Shown: positions 24,630 to 34,017, counted from the stretch's first letter. The stretch is DNA of 51,440 bases from Clostridiales bacterium (GCA_022800625.1 JAAWQR010000016.1:1-51440); one strand, 5' to 3'. Notes: generated by a model from the sequence alone, not told the origin. Program-made: numbers and translations.

Positions 24630-25454
24630 ATGTCACATAATAATCAGAATAAAATTGCGGTAATCAACGATTTTTGCGGTTTCGGACGATGTTCGATCTC
24701 AGTGTCGCTTCCTATCATCTCCGCGATGAGGATTCAATGTTGCCCTCTTCCGACATCGATCTTTTCAAATCACACAGGATTTGACAGCTTCAGCTATACG
24801 GATTTTACGGATCAAATGAGCGCATATATTGAAGAATGGGCAAAGCTGAATTTGCATTTTGACGGAATTCTTACGGGATTTCTCAGCTCACCGCGTCAGA
24901 TAAGTATTGTAAAGTTTTTTTTTGAGCATTTTAAAAGAGAGGATACCGTCACGGTTGTCGATCCTGTAATGGGAGACTACGGCAAGCTTTATCCTACATA
25001 TTCGCCTGAGCTTGCAGAGCAAATGATATCTCTCGTTCCGTATGCCGATATTCTGACGCCGAATTTAACGGAAGCATGTATTCTTACGGGGAGCATATAT
25101 AAGGAAGACATGAGCGGCGGTGAGCTTGAAGAGCTATGTGCAAAGCTCAGTTCAATGGGACCTGAGAGGATAGTAATTTCAGGGCTTGACCGCGGAGACA
25201 GATTTGAAAATTTTGTTTATGAATCAGGCAGTGCGCCTGTAATTATCGGTGAGGGTAAGGTCGGTGCATGCCGATCCGGAACGGGAGATGTTTTTTCCTC
25301 AATAATTGCCGCTGCCGCGGTAAACGGAAGCACTTTTACGGCATCTGTGAGACATGCAACATCTTTTATTGCAAAGGTTTTACATAGAACGGTAGAGATG
25401 AATATACCCGAAACCGACGGACTTTGCTTTGAAGAATTTTTGACGGAAATATAA
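24630..25454 (+). CDS. pdxK: Pyridoxal/pyridoxamine kinase (PfkB/ThiD-like)
   Basis: 274 residues from ATG 24630, chosen because GAGG lies nine bases upstream and the longer frame runs into the divergent regulator. Starts KIAVINDFCGFGRCSISVSLPIIS, as in pyridoxamine kinases; VVDPVMGDYGKLY and TPNLTEACILTG are substrate/ATP segments; GACRSGTGDVFSSII is the anion hole with catalytic Asp. It phosphorylates B6 vitamers to PLP/PMP. First gene of a likely B6 operon with the ECF S-component. ThiD (HMP kinase) is the alternative, but the divergent MocR regulator favours B6. Confidence 0.87.
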   Translation: MSHNNQNKIAVINDFCGFGRCSISVSLPIISAMRIQCCPLPTSIFSNHTGFDSFSYTDFTDQMSAYIEEWAKLNLHFDGILTGFLSSPRQISIVKFFFEHFKREDTVTVVDPVMGDYGKLYPTYSPELAEQMISLVPYADILTPNLTEACILTGSIYKEDMSGGELEELCAKLSSMGPERIVISGLDRGDRFENFVYESGSAPVIIGEGKVGACRSGTGDVFSSIIAAAAVNGSTFTASVRHATSFIAKVLHRTVEMNIPETDGLCFEEFLTEI

Positions 25455-25520
25455 TATACAGCAATATATCATGCCATATGGTGAAAAATAAATTTATATA
25501 GAAAGAGGCGTGTTTTGACC

Positions 25521-26072
25521 ATGAAAAATACAAGAGATCAAAAGATCAAACTTATGTGCATAACGGGAGTATTTACGGCACTTGTGTTCGTATTTACGGC
25601 ATATCTTCATATTCCGAGCCATACTGGCTATACTCATGTAGGTGACGGCATTATATATCTTGCCGCTTGCTTGCTTCCGCTTCCGAATGCGGTGTTCGTT
25701 GGGGCGCTCGGCGGTCTGCTTGCAGACGTTCTTTCCGGATTTGCTCTGTGGGCACCCGGAACGGTTATAATTAAAGCAGCGGCTGTATTTTTCTTTACAT
25801 CACGCGAAAAAAAGATACTGAGTGTCAGATATACCGTAGCTTTGCTGCCTGCAAGCGCAATATGTATCGGGGGATATTATCTCTATGAGTCGCTGATTAC
25901 AAGGAATTTTGTCTCTCCGCTTGCCGGAATCCCCGGATATATAACACAGTCGGTGCTCAGCTCACTTTTGTTTGTTTTGGTCGGTTTTGCGCTTGATAGG
26001 CTCGGAGTAAAGTCAAAAGATATATTCGGTATCGGATACTGTGAAAAGAAAAAGGGAGAAGATAAAGTATGA
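25521..26072 (+). CDS. ECF transporter S-component (vitamin B6 or thiamine-precursor type)
   Basis: 183 residues from ATG 25521 (TTG 25515, nearer to AGAGG, is an alternative). Six short membrane helices; the signature HTGYTHVGDGIIYLAACLLPLPNAVFVGALGGLLADVLSGFALWAPGTVIIK is that of PdxU/ThiW-like S-components, which bind the vitamin and use the shared EcfAA'T module encoded elsewhere. It follows the kinase by 66 bases, so vitamin uptake and trapping by phosphorylation are probably linked. The last four bases overlap the next gene. Confidence 0.88.
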   Translation: MKNTRDQKIKLMCITGVFTALVFVFTAYLHIPSHTGYTHVGDGIIYLAACLLPLPNAVFVGALGGLLADVLSGFALWAPGTVIIKAAAVFFFTSREKKILSVRYTVALLPASAICIGGYYLYESLITRNFVSPLAGIPGYITQSVLSSLLFVLVGFALDRLGVKSKDIFGIGYCEKKKGEDKV

Positions 26073-26674
26073 TGACAATTACGTATGCTGTTAAAAAAGG
26101 AATTTATGTTAATATGACAAACCGCTGTCCTTGCGCCTGTACTTTTTGTCTCAGACATAACGGAGAAGGAGTATACGGATCTGATTCTCTGTGGCTGGAG
26201 TGCGAGCCTACGGTCGCGGAGATATGCGGCAGTCTTGACTCATGGAATTTTGATGAATATGATGAAGTTGTATTCTGCGGCTACGGAGAACCAACAGAGC
26301 GTCTTGACGACTTGCTTAAAGTCGCTGAATATATTAAATCAAAGAGTAATATAAAAATACGGATAAATACGAACGGACTTGCCGATTTGATTCACGGAGA
26401 ATCTACTGCGCCGCGCCTTAAAGGACTTATTGATACAGTATCTGTAAGCTTAAATGCGACAAATAAAGAGGATTATTTGAAGACAGTACGTCCGAAATTC
26501 GGTATTGATTCGTATGACGCTATGCTGGCATTTACCGAAAATTGCACGAAGTATGTTCCGAATGTGGTTATGACGGTAGTTGATGTTGTGACGTCCAAAG
26601 AAGAGCAAGAGAAATGCCGCAGAATATGCGAGTCGATCGGCGCTGTGCTTCGTGTGCGTCCTTATGAGGAATAA
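26069..26674 (+). CDS. TatD-associated radical SAM protein
   Basis: 201 residues. The cluster motif CPCACTFC has C20, C24 and C27, giving CxxxCxxC. It is followed by VVFCGYGEPTERLDDLLKVAEYIK and RINTNGLADL, as in the TatD-associated radical SAM family (TIGR04038 in memory). The reaction is unknown. No tatD gene is nearby, unlike the usual context; instead it overlaps the ECF S-component by ATGA and is co-transcribed with it. Confidence 0.85.
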   Translation: MMTITYAVKKGIYVNMTNRCPCACTFCLRHNGEGVYGSDSLWLECEPTVAEICGSLDSWNFDEYDEVVFCGYGEPTERLDDLLKVAEYIKSKSNIKIRINTNGLADLIHGESTAPRLKGLIDTVSVSLNATNKEDYLKTVRPKFGIDSYDAMLAFTENCTKYVPNVVMTVVDVVTSKEEQEKCRRICESIGAVLRVRPYEE

Positions 26675-26684
26675 TACCGCTGAA

Positions 26685-26731
26685 AATAAAATCAGCTATT
26701 GATATTTTTGATATCGATGGCTGATTTTATT
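26685..26731 (+). terminator. Terminator of the B6/radical SAM operon
   Basis: AATAAAATCAGC (26685-26696) pairs perfectly with GCTGATTTTATT (26720-26731). Confidence 0.8.
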
Positions 26732-26887
26732 GTATAAAATTTCAGCTTGCCGGTATACGTAAAGATAAATTTACAAATTTCCGTTTACATTTAAAGCGAA
26801 ATATGATAAAAGTATAATATAAAGTGCTATCCGGTGAGCAGATGTAATATATTATGAGTGTAAATAATTATATCGGAGAGTCTGCTC

Positions 26888-27469
26888 ATGGAAAAAAGAA
26901 AAAGTCAAAATTATGTACTTCTGCTGTGTATTGCAGTATTTGCTGCCGCGCTGATGATAGCTGCGCTTGTCGGGCGAATTACGGTAACGGACATGAAATA
27001 TATGACGGTTTCGCCGGATTTCAGTATGCTTTCTGTCGGAGAAAAACTTAAATGTACGGCAGAATGCGCAAGCTCTACTGCTGTTCAGCTGCTTATTCTG
27101 TATGCGGCGGGATTTTCCGCTCTGTCCTCTAAAGCGGCATATGTTATTGCGGGATACCGCGGAGCAGCTTTCGGAGTAGTATGCTCGTTTATCGGGAAAG
27201 GGAGTATTTCACTGAACCGCGGTGAAGCTTATAATATAGCAGGACTTATAAATATTCCGGAGTTTCTTCCGCCGATCATGATGTATACCGCGTCAAGCGC
27301 AATAGTATTTACCGCCGCTGCTTTGTCGGTCTCCTATTCAAAGGCAATCATGTCTGACAGCTGTGATGAGGATGTAAAAAATACGGGAGCTTTGCGGTAT
27401 ACGGTATTGTTTTTGATTTTTGCGGGAGCGGCGGCGCTTATTGATGCTGCGAGACTTTTGTTTGTATGA
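26888..27469 (+). CDS. Membrane protein, possibly SpoIIM-like
   Basis: 193 residues with about five membrane helices (LLLCIAVFAAALMIAALVG; AVQLLILYAAGFSALSSKAAYVIAGYRGAAFGVVCSFI; ILPPIMMYTASSAIVF; YTVLFLIFAGAAALIDAARLLFV). The middle GYRGAAFGVVCSFI resembles the RGxxxGF/L core of SpoIIM-like stage II proteins and the length is close to theirs, but I am not sure. RBS GGAGAG just upstream; no partner spoIID/spoIIP nearby. Confidence 0.65.
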   Translation: MEKRKSQNYVLLLCIAVFAAALMIAALVGRITVTDMKYMTVSPDFSMLSVGEKLKCTAECASSTAVQLLILYAAGFSALSSKAAYVIAGYRGAAFGVVCSFIGKGSISLNRGEAYNIAGLINIPEFLPPIMMYTASSAIVFTAAALSVSYSKAIMSDSCDEDVKNTGALRYTVLFLIFAGAAALIDAARLLFV

Positions 27470-27554
27470 TGTAACAGCTTAAAAATAAAAAAGGACAGCT
27501 TGCGCATCTCGCATAAAATTGTACTGCCGCTAATGCGGCGGAATGGAGTGAAAA

Positions 27555-28562
27555 ATGGCATTCAGAGATAGAAATGATAACGACAGTCTTGAAAATAAGG
27601 GAAGATTCAATATTTTTTCGTGGATGACTCGCGACGGAGCGGGCGTTGAGCCCGGTGAAGAGCCTGTAATGAAAAATCCGTCGGTAAAAAACTTCTTTAA
27701 GCTGTTCGGCAGAAAATTTAATCAGATAATTACGCTGAATTTAATGATGATAGCCGGAAATTTCCCGATATTTTTTCTCTTTGCGATGATGACAGGCTAT
27801 TTTTCGATAAATACGGCTTCACCTGCTTATACTCTTTTTGCACAGCTTAACGGAGCTTTGGGAAGTACGCCGAGCGCTTATTCGGCGGCATTGTTCGGAT
27901 CATATTCAATACAGACTCCGCTTACCGTTCTGTCGACGGTCGATTATGTACTGATAGCTCTTTCTTGTCTTGTGCTGTTTACATTCGGTCCTGTTATGGT
28001 AGGTTCTTCTTATATTATGCGTAATATGGTGCGTCAGGAACCGATATTTATGAAGCATGATTTCTTTTATGCGATAAAACGCAATTTGAAGCAATCTGTT
28101 ATATTCGGCATCATGGACGTTGCGATAATATTCTTTATCATATATGATATATTCTTCTTCAATCTCAATTTTTCTCAGAGCATGGCTATGAAGATGATGT
28201 TCTTTGCCGCAATATTTATTGCAATACTGTATTTTTTCATGCGGATGTATATTTATATTATGATGCTGACATTTGATCTTTCAATATTTAAGCTTTTGAA
28301 GAATGCACTGATATTTACGGTACTCGGAATAAAACGCAACGCTTGTGCTCTTATCGGAACTCTTGCGGCAGTACTGCTCAATTTCTGGCTGCTTGTCGTC
28401 TATTTCCCGATCGGAGTAATTCTGCCGTTTATTATAACACTTTCTTTTACAATGTTTATATCTGCATATTGCGCTTATCCCGTAATCTCAAAATATATGA
28501 TAGAGCCGTACTACGGAGATGACGCGATTTCTTCGGAAGCCGCAGAAGAGTCTGCCGAGTGA
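27555..28562 (+). CDS. DUF624 (YesL-family) membrane protein
   Basis: 335 residues, longer than the ~210 of simple YesL. NPSVKNFFKLFGRKFNQIITLNLMMIAGNFPIFFLF opens the family domain, followed by four or five further helices and an acidic tail. YesL-type proteins accompany carbohydrate uptake systems; the role is unknown. The leader carries CCGC-TAAT-GCGG, then a 15-base TGCGGCGGAATGGAG identical to the leader of the SLH gene at 37913. Confidence 0.85.
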   Translation: MAFRDRNDNDSLENKGRFNIFSWMTRDGAGVEPGEEPVMKNPSVKNFFKLFGRKFNQIITLNLMMIAGNFPIFFLFAMMTGYFSINTASPAYTLFAQLNGALGSTPSAYSAALFGSYSIQTPLTVLSTVDYVLIALSCLVLFTFGPVMVGSSYIMRNMVRQEPIFMKHDFFYAIKRNLKQSVIFGIMDVAIIFFIIYDIFFFNLNFSQSMAMKMMFFAAIFIAILYFFMRMYIYIMMLTFDLSIFKLLKNALIFTVLGIKRNACALIGTLAAVLLNFWLLVVYFPIGVILPFIITLSFTMFISAYCAYPVISKYMIEPYYGDDAISSEAAEESAE

Positions 28563-28619
28563 CCGCTTACGGAATGTGCCAATGCCGCACGGACAAATCT
28601 GAAAGGAACTTTTTGTTAT

Positions 28620-29459
28620 ATGGAGATCATAAATAAAACCTTTGACGCCGAAAGGGCACTTTACGGGGTTCGCGGCGCGGTGATAGATTCATGCTGTTTT
28701 GAAGGTTCTGCCGACGGAGAATCCGCTCTCAAGGAGACGAGTAATATTGAAATAAACAACTGCAAATTCAAGCTCCGTTATCCTATGTGGCACGTATCGG
28801 ATTTTACTGTTGAGAACTCACATTTTTATGAGCCGTCGCGCGCATCTGTATGGTATGCCTCAAACGGTAAAATAAGCAATACGTCTGTTGAAAGCATCAA
28901 ATGCCTCAGAGAATGCAATAATATTATTCTCGAGAACGTAACGGCAGTTTCACCTGAATTTGGCTGGAAATGTCGGGAAATAAAATTTTTAGACTGCAAC
29001 ATAACTTCGGAATATTTTTTGTTCGACAGCAGAGATATTTCGGCTTATAATCTTGAAATGCACGGCAAATATTCGTTCCAGTATATCGAAAATCTGACGA
29101 TAGAGAATTCAAAGCTTAATACAAAAGACGCTTTTTGGCACAGCAGAAATATCACGGTAAAGGACAGTATTGTAAAGGGCGAGTATCTCGGCTGGTATTC
29201 TGACGGACTTACGCTGATAAACTGTAAGATTATAGGTACACAGCCGCTGTGTTACTGCAAAAATCTTACCTTGATTGACTGCGAAATGATCGACTGTGAT
29301 CTTTCGTTTGAATATTCAGACGTAACAGCTGATATAAAAGGGAACATTACGTCTGTTAAGAATCCAAAATCAGGAATAATTACCGCTGATAGCATAGGAG
29401 ACATTATTCTTGAAGACTCAGTACTCAGCAATAATTGCGAAATATGCGTAAGAGCATAA
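28620..29459 (+). CDS. DUF3737 beta-helix protein
   Basis: 279 residues. Begins MEIINKTFDAERALYGVRGA as DUF3737 proteins do. The whole chain is a ladder of ~20-residue repeats (FTVENSHFYEPS, NIILENVTAVS, LTIENSKLNTKD, LTLINCKIIGT, LTLIDCEMIDC), the right-handed parallel beta-helix of pectate-lyase type. No signal peptide, so cytoplasmic; no catalytic residues are known for the family. RBS AAGGAAC. Confidence 0.9.
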   Translation: MEIINKTFDAERALYGVRGAVIDSCCFEGSADGESALKETSNIEINNCKFKLRYPMWHVSDFTVENSHFYEPSRASVWYASNGKISNTSVESIKCLRECNNIILENVTAVSPEFGWKCREIKFLDCNITSEYFLFDSRDISAYNLEMHGKYSFQYIENLTIENSKLNTKDAFWHSRNITVKDSIVKGEYLGWYSDGLTLINCKIIGTQPLCYCKNLTLIDCEMIDCDLSFEYSDVTADIKGNITSVKNPKSGIITADSIGDIILEDSVLSNNCEICVRA

Positions 29460-29498
29460 AACTTATATATATAACATTTATTTTTAGGAGGACTTGCT

Positions 29499-30626
29499 AT
29501 GGTATACAGAAAATTTAAAGATCTTAAATTGTCTGCACTGGGATTCGGTGCAATGCGTCTTCCTGTAAAGGACGGCAACGATTCAAATGTTGATGAAGCT
29601 GCGGTATTCGAGATGGTTGATTATGCTATCGCGCACGGAATCAATTATTTTGATACAGCATGGGGATATCACGGGGGAAATTCAGAGACAGCAATGAATC
29701 ATGCGCTTTCACGTTACCCGCGTTATAAATATTTTCTTGCTGATAAATTTCCCGGCTACGATCTTTCAAATATGGGTAACGTAGAGGAAATATTTGAGCG
29801 GCAGCTTGAAAAATGCGGTGTTGATTATTTTGATTTTTATCTTTTCCATAATGTCTGCGAGCTTAATATAGACGCATACCTTGATGAGAAGTACGGTATA
29901 TTTAATTATCTGTTCCGTCAGAAGCAAGAAGGGAAAATTCGTCATCTCGGATTTTCGGCTCACGGAGATCTGGGCGTTATGAATAGATTCCTTGACGCTT
30001 ACGGCGAACATATGGAATTTTGCCAGATACAGCTGAACTGGCTTGACGCAGAGCTTCAAAATGCAAAAGCGAAGGTCGAACTGCTGAAGAAGCAGAATAT
30101 TCCAATTTGGGTAATGGAACCGCTAAGAGGCGGGAAGTTGGCTTCGCTTTCCGCACATGACGAAGAAATCCTGCGCTCAATGAGAGAAAATGAAAGCACG
30201 GCGGCATGGGCGTTCAGATATTTGCAGACATTTGACAGCGTTAAGGTTACCCTTTCAGGTATGTCTGATATGGAACAGCTTAAACAAAATATATCTACTT
30301 ATGAAAGCGAAGCGCCGCTTAATTCAGAAGAGCTGCAAGCACTTCATGATATTGCGCTGTCAATGCTTGAACAGAAAATGCTGCCGTGTACCGCGTGCAG
30401 ATACTGTACGTCGCATTGCCCGATCGGACTTGATATACCGAAACTTTTGGAGCTTTACAACGAGCATAATTTTACGGGCGGCGGATTTATAGCTCCTATG
30501 GCTCTCGGCGCAGTGCCTGAGGAGAAGCAACCGTCGGCATGTATAGGATGCAGAAGCTGCGAGGCTGTTTGCCCGCAGAAAATTAAGATTTCCGAGGCAA
30601 TGTCCGATTTCGCGTCAAAGCTTTAA
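29499..30626 (+). CDS. Aldo/keto reductase with C-terminal 4Fe-4S ferredoxin domain
   Basis: 375 residues. Residues 1-275 are the AKR barrel: GFGAMRLP, NYFDTAWGYHGGNSE (catalytic Asp/Tyr), the lysine in YFLADKFP, and IRHLGFSAHGD. The C-terminal third holds two clusters, CTACRYCTSHCPIGLDIP and ACIGCRSCEAVCPQKI. Members of this fused family couple NADP(H)-dependent carbonyl reduction to ferredoxin-like electron transfer; the substrate is unknown. RBS AGGAGG. Confidence 0.93.
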   Translation: MVYRKFKDLKLSALGFGAMRLPVKDGNDSNVDEAAVFEMVDYAIAHGINYFDTAWGYHGGNSETAMNHALSRYPRYKYFLADKFPGYDLSNMGNVEEIFERQLEKCGVDYFDFYLFHNVCELNIDAYLDEKYGIFNYLFRQKQEGKIRHLGFSAHGDLGVMNRFLDAYGEHMEFCQIQLNWLDAELQNAKAKVELLKKQNIPIWVMEPLRGGKLASLSAHDEEILRSMRENESTAAWAFRYLQTFDSVKVTLSGMSDMEQLKQNISTYESEAPLNSEELQALHDIALSMLEQKMLPCTACRYCTSHCPIGLDIPKLLELYNEHNFTGGGFIAPMALGAVPEEKQPSACIGCRSCEAVCPQKIKISEAMSDFASKL

Positions 30627-30691
30627 TATGCAGTTCTGATTTGCCTGTATCGGGCATAATACAAAATGTGCGAAAATTTTATTTAAATCTA

Positions 30692-30720
30692 TTGCATTTT
30701 AGATTTTGTTATGATATAAT
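30692..30720 (+). promoter_or_regulatory. Promoter of rpmB
   Basis: TTGCAT (30692-30697), 17 bases, TATAAT (30715-30720). Confidence 0.75.
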
Positions 30721-30777
30721 AATAAATGCTGAGTTTGTATATCATAATGACATTACCAAAGACGGAGGTGTATTGAA

Positions 30778-30963
30778 ATGGCAAAATGCTCTGTTTGCGG
30801 AAAGGGAGTAACTTTCGGACAGAATGTTTCCCACTCAAACCGCAAAACCAACAGAATGTGGAAACCCAACATCAGACGCGTTAAGGCTGTTGTAAACGGA
30901 ACACATAAGACTGTATACGTATGCTCGCGCTGCCTGCGTTCTGGCAAGGTAACCAGAGTTTAA
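30778..30963 (+). CDS. rpmB: 50S ribosomal protein L28
   Basis: 61 residues: MAKCSVCGKGVTFGQNVSHS, N-R-K-T-N-R-MWKPNIRRVKAVVNGTHKTVYVCSRCLRSGKV. Two CxxC pairs (C4/C7 and C49/C52 by count) make it the zinc-binding form. RBS GGAGG. Single-gene unit with its own promoter and strong terminator. Confidence 0.97.
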   Translation: MAKCSVCGKGVTFGQNVSHSNRKTNRMWKPNIRRVKAVVNGTHKTVYVCSRCLRSGKVTRV

Positions 30964-31016
30964 TCGCGAAAGATATACCCGTCTTTTTCCGGCGGGATAC
31001 GCAGAAGTTACTCATT

Positions 31017-31048
31017 AAAAGAGCCGTTCATGAGAGGACGGCTCTTTT
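31017..31048 (+). terminator. Terminator of rpmB
   Basis: AAAAGAGCCGT (31017-31027) pairs perfectly with ACGGCTCTTTT (31038-31048). Confidence 0.9.
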
Positions 31049-31083
31049 AAATTATCCGCAGTATTTTCGGAAAGGTGCAGTTG

Positions 31084-31815
31084 ATGATGAGAAAAAAATA
31101 TATTGCAGTAATATCGGAATCGGCGGCAAGGTATAAGACGGCTTTAGAGCGTGAATTTGATGTAGTCCTGCTTCCTGCCGACCGAAAGCTGTCTCAGCCC
31201 GTTGCGTCTCACCCCGATATGATTCTTTGCCGTGTCGGAGAAACTTTAGCAGTTCCGCGGGAATATTACTGTAATAACTCTGAACTTATTGATGATTTGA
31301 TTGATCGTACCTGCCTTACTCTATTGCTGTCGGATGATGTTCGCGAAGAAGTATATCCTCACGATATTGCAATGAACGTGCTTTTGTGCGGAAAGTTTGC
31401 TTTTGCACTTGCTGAATATACTGCGAAAGAGGTAAAATCTTCTCTCAATGAGCAGGGAATACAGCTTATCAATATGAAGCAGGGATATGCCGCGTGTACG
31501 TCGCTGTCGGCGGGAGATGCGATAATCACAGCAGATCCTTCGGCTGCCGCTGCCGCGGAGAGTGCAAATATAGATGCAACGGTGATTTCTGACGGAGATA
31601 TAAGACTTCCGGGGTACGATACGGGATTCATCGGAGGCGCTTCGGGCGTGTGCGCAGACAGTGTGTACTTCTTCGGGAATCTCGACTTTCACAGTGACGG
31701 AAAAAAGATCCGCGATGCTCTCACACGTCGCGGAATTAAAATAATTTCACTGTCAGATGAAACACTGACAGATTTCGGAGGAATACTTTTCCTTGAGATC
31801 AAGCGTAGATTCTAA
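31084..31815 (+). CDS. DUF6873-like GME-fold protein
   Basis: 243 residues from ATG 31084, with GGAAAGG eight bases before it; the GTG at 31075 is part of that site. Contains SHPDMILCRVGETL, YPHDIAMNVLLCGKFAFA, INMKQGYAACTSLSAGDAIITADPS and FIGGASGVCADSVYFFGNLDFHSDG. These are the guanidino-modifying-enzyme-like core of the DUF6873 family as I recall it. No reaction is established. Converges on manA with a four-base overlap. Confidence 0.75.
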   Translation: MMRKKYIAVISESAARYKTALEREFDVVLLPADRKLSQPVASHPDMILCRVGETLAVPREYYCNNSELIDDLIDRTCLTLLLSDDVREEVYPHDIAMNVLLCGKFAFALAEYTAKEVKSSLNEQGIQLINMKQGYAACTSLSAGDAIITADPSAAAAAESANIDATVISDGDIRLPGYDTGFIGGASGVCADSVYFFGNLDFHSDGKKIRDALTRRGIKIISLSDETLTDFGGILFLEIKRRF

Positions 31816-32810
31816 AGCTCACAAACAAGAAAATCAAGTGTCCCGCCTACACGGATTTCTCCGATTCCCGCCGGTACAAATACGCAGTCTCCCGGTTTTA
31901 CCGCAGTAATATGACCGCCGCCCGATACGTCTCCTTGTTCTCCGTCGGTAAAAAGCAGAGCGGAAAAGGAAGAGCGGTCGACATTAAGACAAACGTCTTT
32001 TATGCCTCTTTTGCCGACGCAGTATTTTGATACGCGGAAATATTTGCAGTCGCATAATACATCTGCTTCTGCGGCCGCGCTTCTTCTGCCGTCCCGTCCT
32101 TCAAATCTCAGAGCGCAGATTTCTTCTTCACTGTAAAGTTTTATACATTCAAGAGCTTTTTTTATATGAAGCTCTCTTTTTGTCCCGTCATTTTGTACTC
32201 TGTTATAATCGAATAGCCGATAAGTGATATTTGAATTTTGCTGTATTTCTGCAATAAGCGCTCCGCGGCATATTGCATGAATTTGCCCGGAAGGTATAAA
32301 ATATACATCTCCTGCGGAGATATTAACTCTGTTCAGCACTTCGTTAAGTTTTTCGCAAGCTACAGCTTCACGCAGATCGCCGTCAGTACACTCTGAAATT
32401 GCACCGTATATTAGCTGTGAGTTTTCCTCAGCCTGCACGACATACCACATTTCCGTTTTTCCGCTTTGGTTTTCGTGTTTTCTTGCGTAAGTATCGCTCG
32501 GATGAACTTGTACCGAAAGATCGTCTCCCGAATCAATAAATTTAATGAGCAAAGGAAAATCTTCATTATTGCAAGCGCTGCCCAATACTGTGCGGTCTTT
32601 TTTTATATATTCGCGGAGCGTCATTCCCGAGTATTCACCGTTTGCTATAACCGACATACCGTCGTCGCGCACCGTTATCTCCCATGATTCTGCAATATTC
32701 ATAAAGTCAGCTTTTTTTTCGTATTTTTCATGTAGTTTATTACCGCCCCAAATAATATTTTTAAAAACGGGCGACATAAGCATCGGATATTTTTCCATAA
32801 CTGTGATCAT
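31812..32810 (-). CDS. manA: Mannose-6-phosphate isomerase, class I
   Basis: 332 residues. Zn ligands lie in SVQVHPSD (Gln, His), GKTEMWYV (Glu) and SGQIHAICRG (His); the N-terminus LMSPVFKNIIWGGNKL is typical of the short Firmicutes form. It interconverts mannose-6-P and fructose-6-P. The gene behind it (32997-33977, same strand) is a ROK-type regulator and probably related. A TTTAGCG..CGCTAAA dyad lies in the gap. Confidence 0.93.
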   Translation of the reverse strand: MITVMEKYPMLMSPVFKNIIWGGNKLHEKYEKKADFMNIAESWEITVRDDGMSVIANGEYSGMTLREYIKKDRTVLGSACNNEDFPLLIKFIDSGDDLSVQVHPSDTYARKHENQSGKTEMWYVVQAEENSQLIYGAISECTDGDLREAVACEKLNEVLNRVNISAGDVYFIPSGQIHAICRGALIAEIQQNSNITYRLFDYNRVQNDGTKRELHIKKALECIKLYSEEEICALRFEGRDGRRSAAAEADVLCDCKYFRVSKYCVGKRGIKDVCLNVDRSSFSALLFTDGEQGDVSGGGHITAVKPGDCVFVPAGIGEIRVGGTLDFLVCEL

Positions 32811-32821
32811 GCCTTTCTCAC

Positions 32822-32843
32822 TTTAGCGCATATAGACGCTAAA
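32822..32843 (-). promoter_or_regulatory. Inverted repeat upstream of manA
   Basis: TTTAGCG and CGCTAAA separated by eight bases, 12 bases before the manA start codon; a possible operator or RNA hairpin. No convincing promoter seen in the gap 32844-32996. Confidence 0.4.
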
Positions 32844-32996
32844 GTGCTCATGTGTGTCTGTTTAGTCTGTTATAAAACGCGCTGCCGCCCCGTAGTAAGT
32901 AAGGTACATATCGTGCCTAAAAAAAGCGTGCTCACGATTTCTGCTGTTATCATCTTTCAGACTTTTAAGTACTATTCCTTCTGATATGACTGAAAT

Positions 32997-33977
32997 TCAA
33001 AACTGCCGATCTTTAAACCCAATATCAGAATCAAGCAGTTTTTTTATGAGATTGTGCCTTGATGCGCATACCGCACCGAGCATGACGGGGGAGCAGCCGT
33101 CGGTATCGCTTATTATTATCGGAGCAGGGAAGCCTGTATAAAGGCTTAACGCTTTTGTAAATTTTTGAGAAAAATTCTTATCGGTTATATATCCGTCTGA
33201 ATCAATAATAATATATTCGGGATCAGTAACGCCGCATATGTTTCCGAGGGACGATGCAAGAGATGCCGATTCGGATTCACCACGGAAAATAAGATCGGCA
33301 ACATTTGAGTGCGATTCGCTTTTCAGAACACAGCGGGAATCTCTGTCTGAAAGTGAGCAGAGAAACTGTCCTCCCGATAACACACAAAGTATACCGTTCG
33401 TTTTGTTCGCAAGTGCAGATCCCGCATACTGCAATGCGTACGATATTCTGTCTCCGATCTCTGCGGTGCGAACATTAAAGTAGTCTTTTATCAGCGCGAT
33501 CATACGATCCTCCGACTTCAAAACAGACATAGTTCCGAATGAATTGTCAGCAGGCGGGGTGATTACAGATGCACCTGCGGGATGTTTTCGAGGTTTCATC
33601 TTTAACAGCTTAACGGAAGCTGTTTTCAGAAAAAGCGATATATTTTCGTCAAAAAAATATTCATCTGTCAGTTTGTATGTAAAGCTTGATATTTCTTTAC
33701 CCGAAAGCTCGCATAAGCGGAAATGAAAATCGCGGTGCGAAAGATCAATAATTATTATGCTCATCTCGGAGTTTAGTGAAAATTTAGCAGGCCGCAATTC
33801 GTCATGCTCAATAAATATTCCGAGGTCAAGCAGATTTTCCAGTGCTCGGCTTACAGTAACGGGACTGAGCCCTGTCATAGCGCGAAGCGTTCTGCGATCC
33901 TGCGAATTCGTAGTTGCAGCGGCATCCGAGAGGGCGAAATAGTTACATAATTTTATCTTAGATTTACCGTAAAACAA
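32997..33977 (-). CDS. ROK-type transcriptional regulator, degenerate sugar-binding part
   Basis: 326 residues. N-terminal winged helix (DRRTLRAMTGLSPVTVSRALENLLDLGIFIE). The rest follows the ROK/ASKHA layout (IIIIDLSHRDFHFRLCELSGKEI; ILCVLSGGQFLCSL), but the ATP-binding glycines and the CxCGxxGC zinc motif of active ROK proteins are not seen, so it is likely a regulator without kinase activity. It has a perfect promoter (34018-34046) and lies upstream of manA in the same direction. Confidence 0.75.
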   Translation of the reverse strand: MFYGKSKIKLCNYFALSDAAATTNSQDRRTLRAMTGLSPVTVSRALENLLDLGIFIEHDELRPAKFSLNSEMSIIIIDLSHRDFHFRLCELSGKEISSFTYKLTDEYFFDENISLFLKTASVKLLKMKPRKHPAGASVITPPADNSFGTMSVLKSEDRMIALIKDYFNVRTAEIGDRISYALQYAGSALANKTNGILCVLSGGQFLCSLSDRDSRCVLKSESHSNVADLIFRGESESASLASSLGNICGVTDPEYIIIDSDGYITDKNFSQKFTKALSLYTGFPAPIIISDTDGCSPVMLGAVCASRHNLIKKLLDSDIGFKDRQF

Positions 33978-34017
33978 AATTGCCCCCGAATAACAGATTT
34001 GTGTAATTTCACATTAA

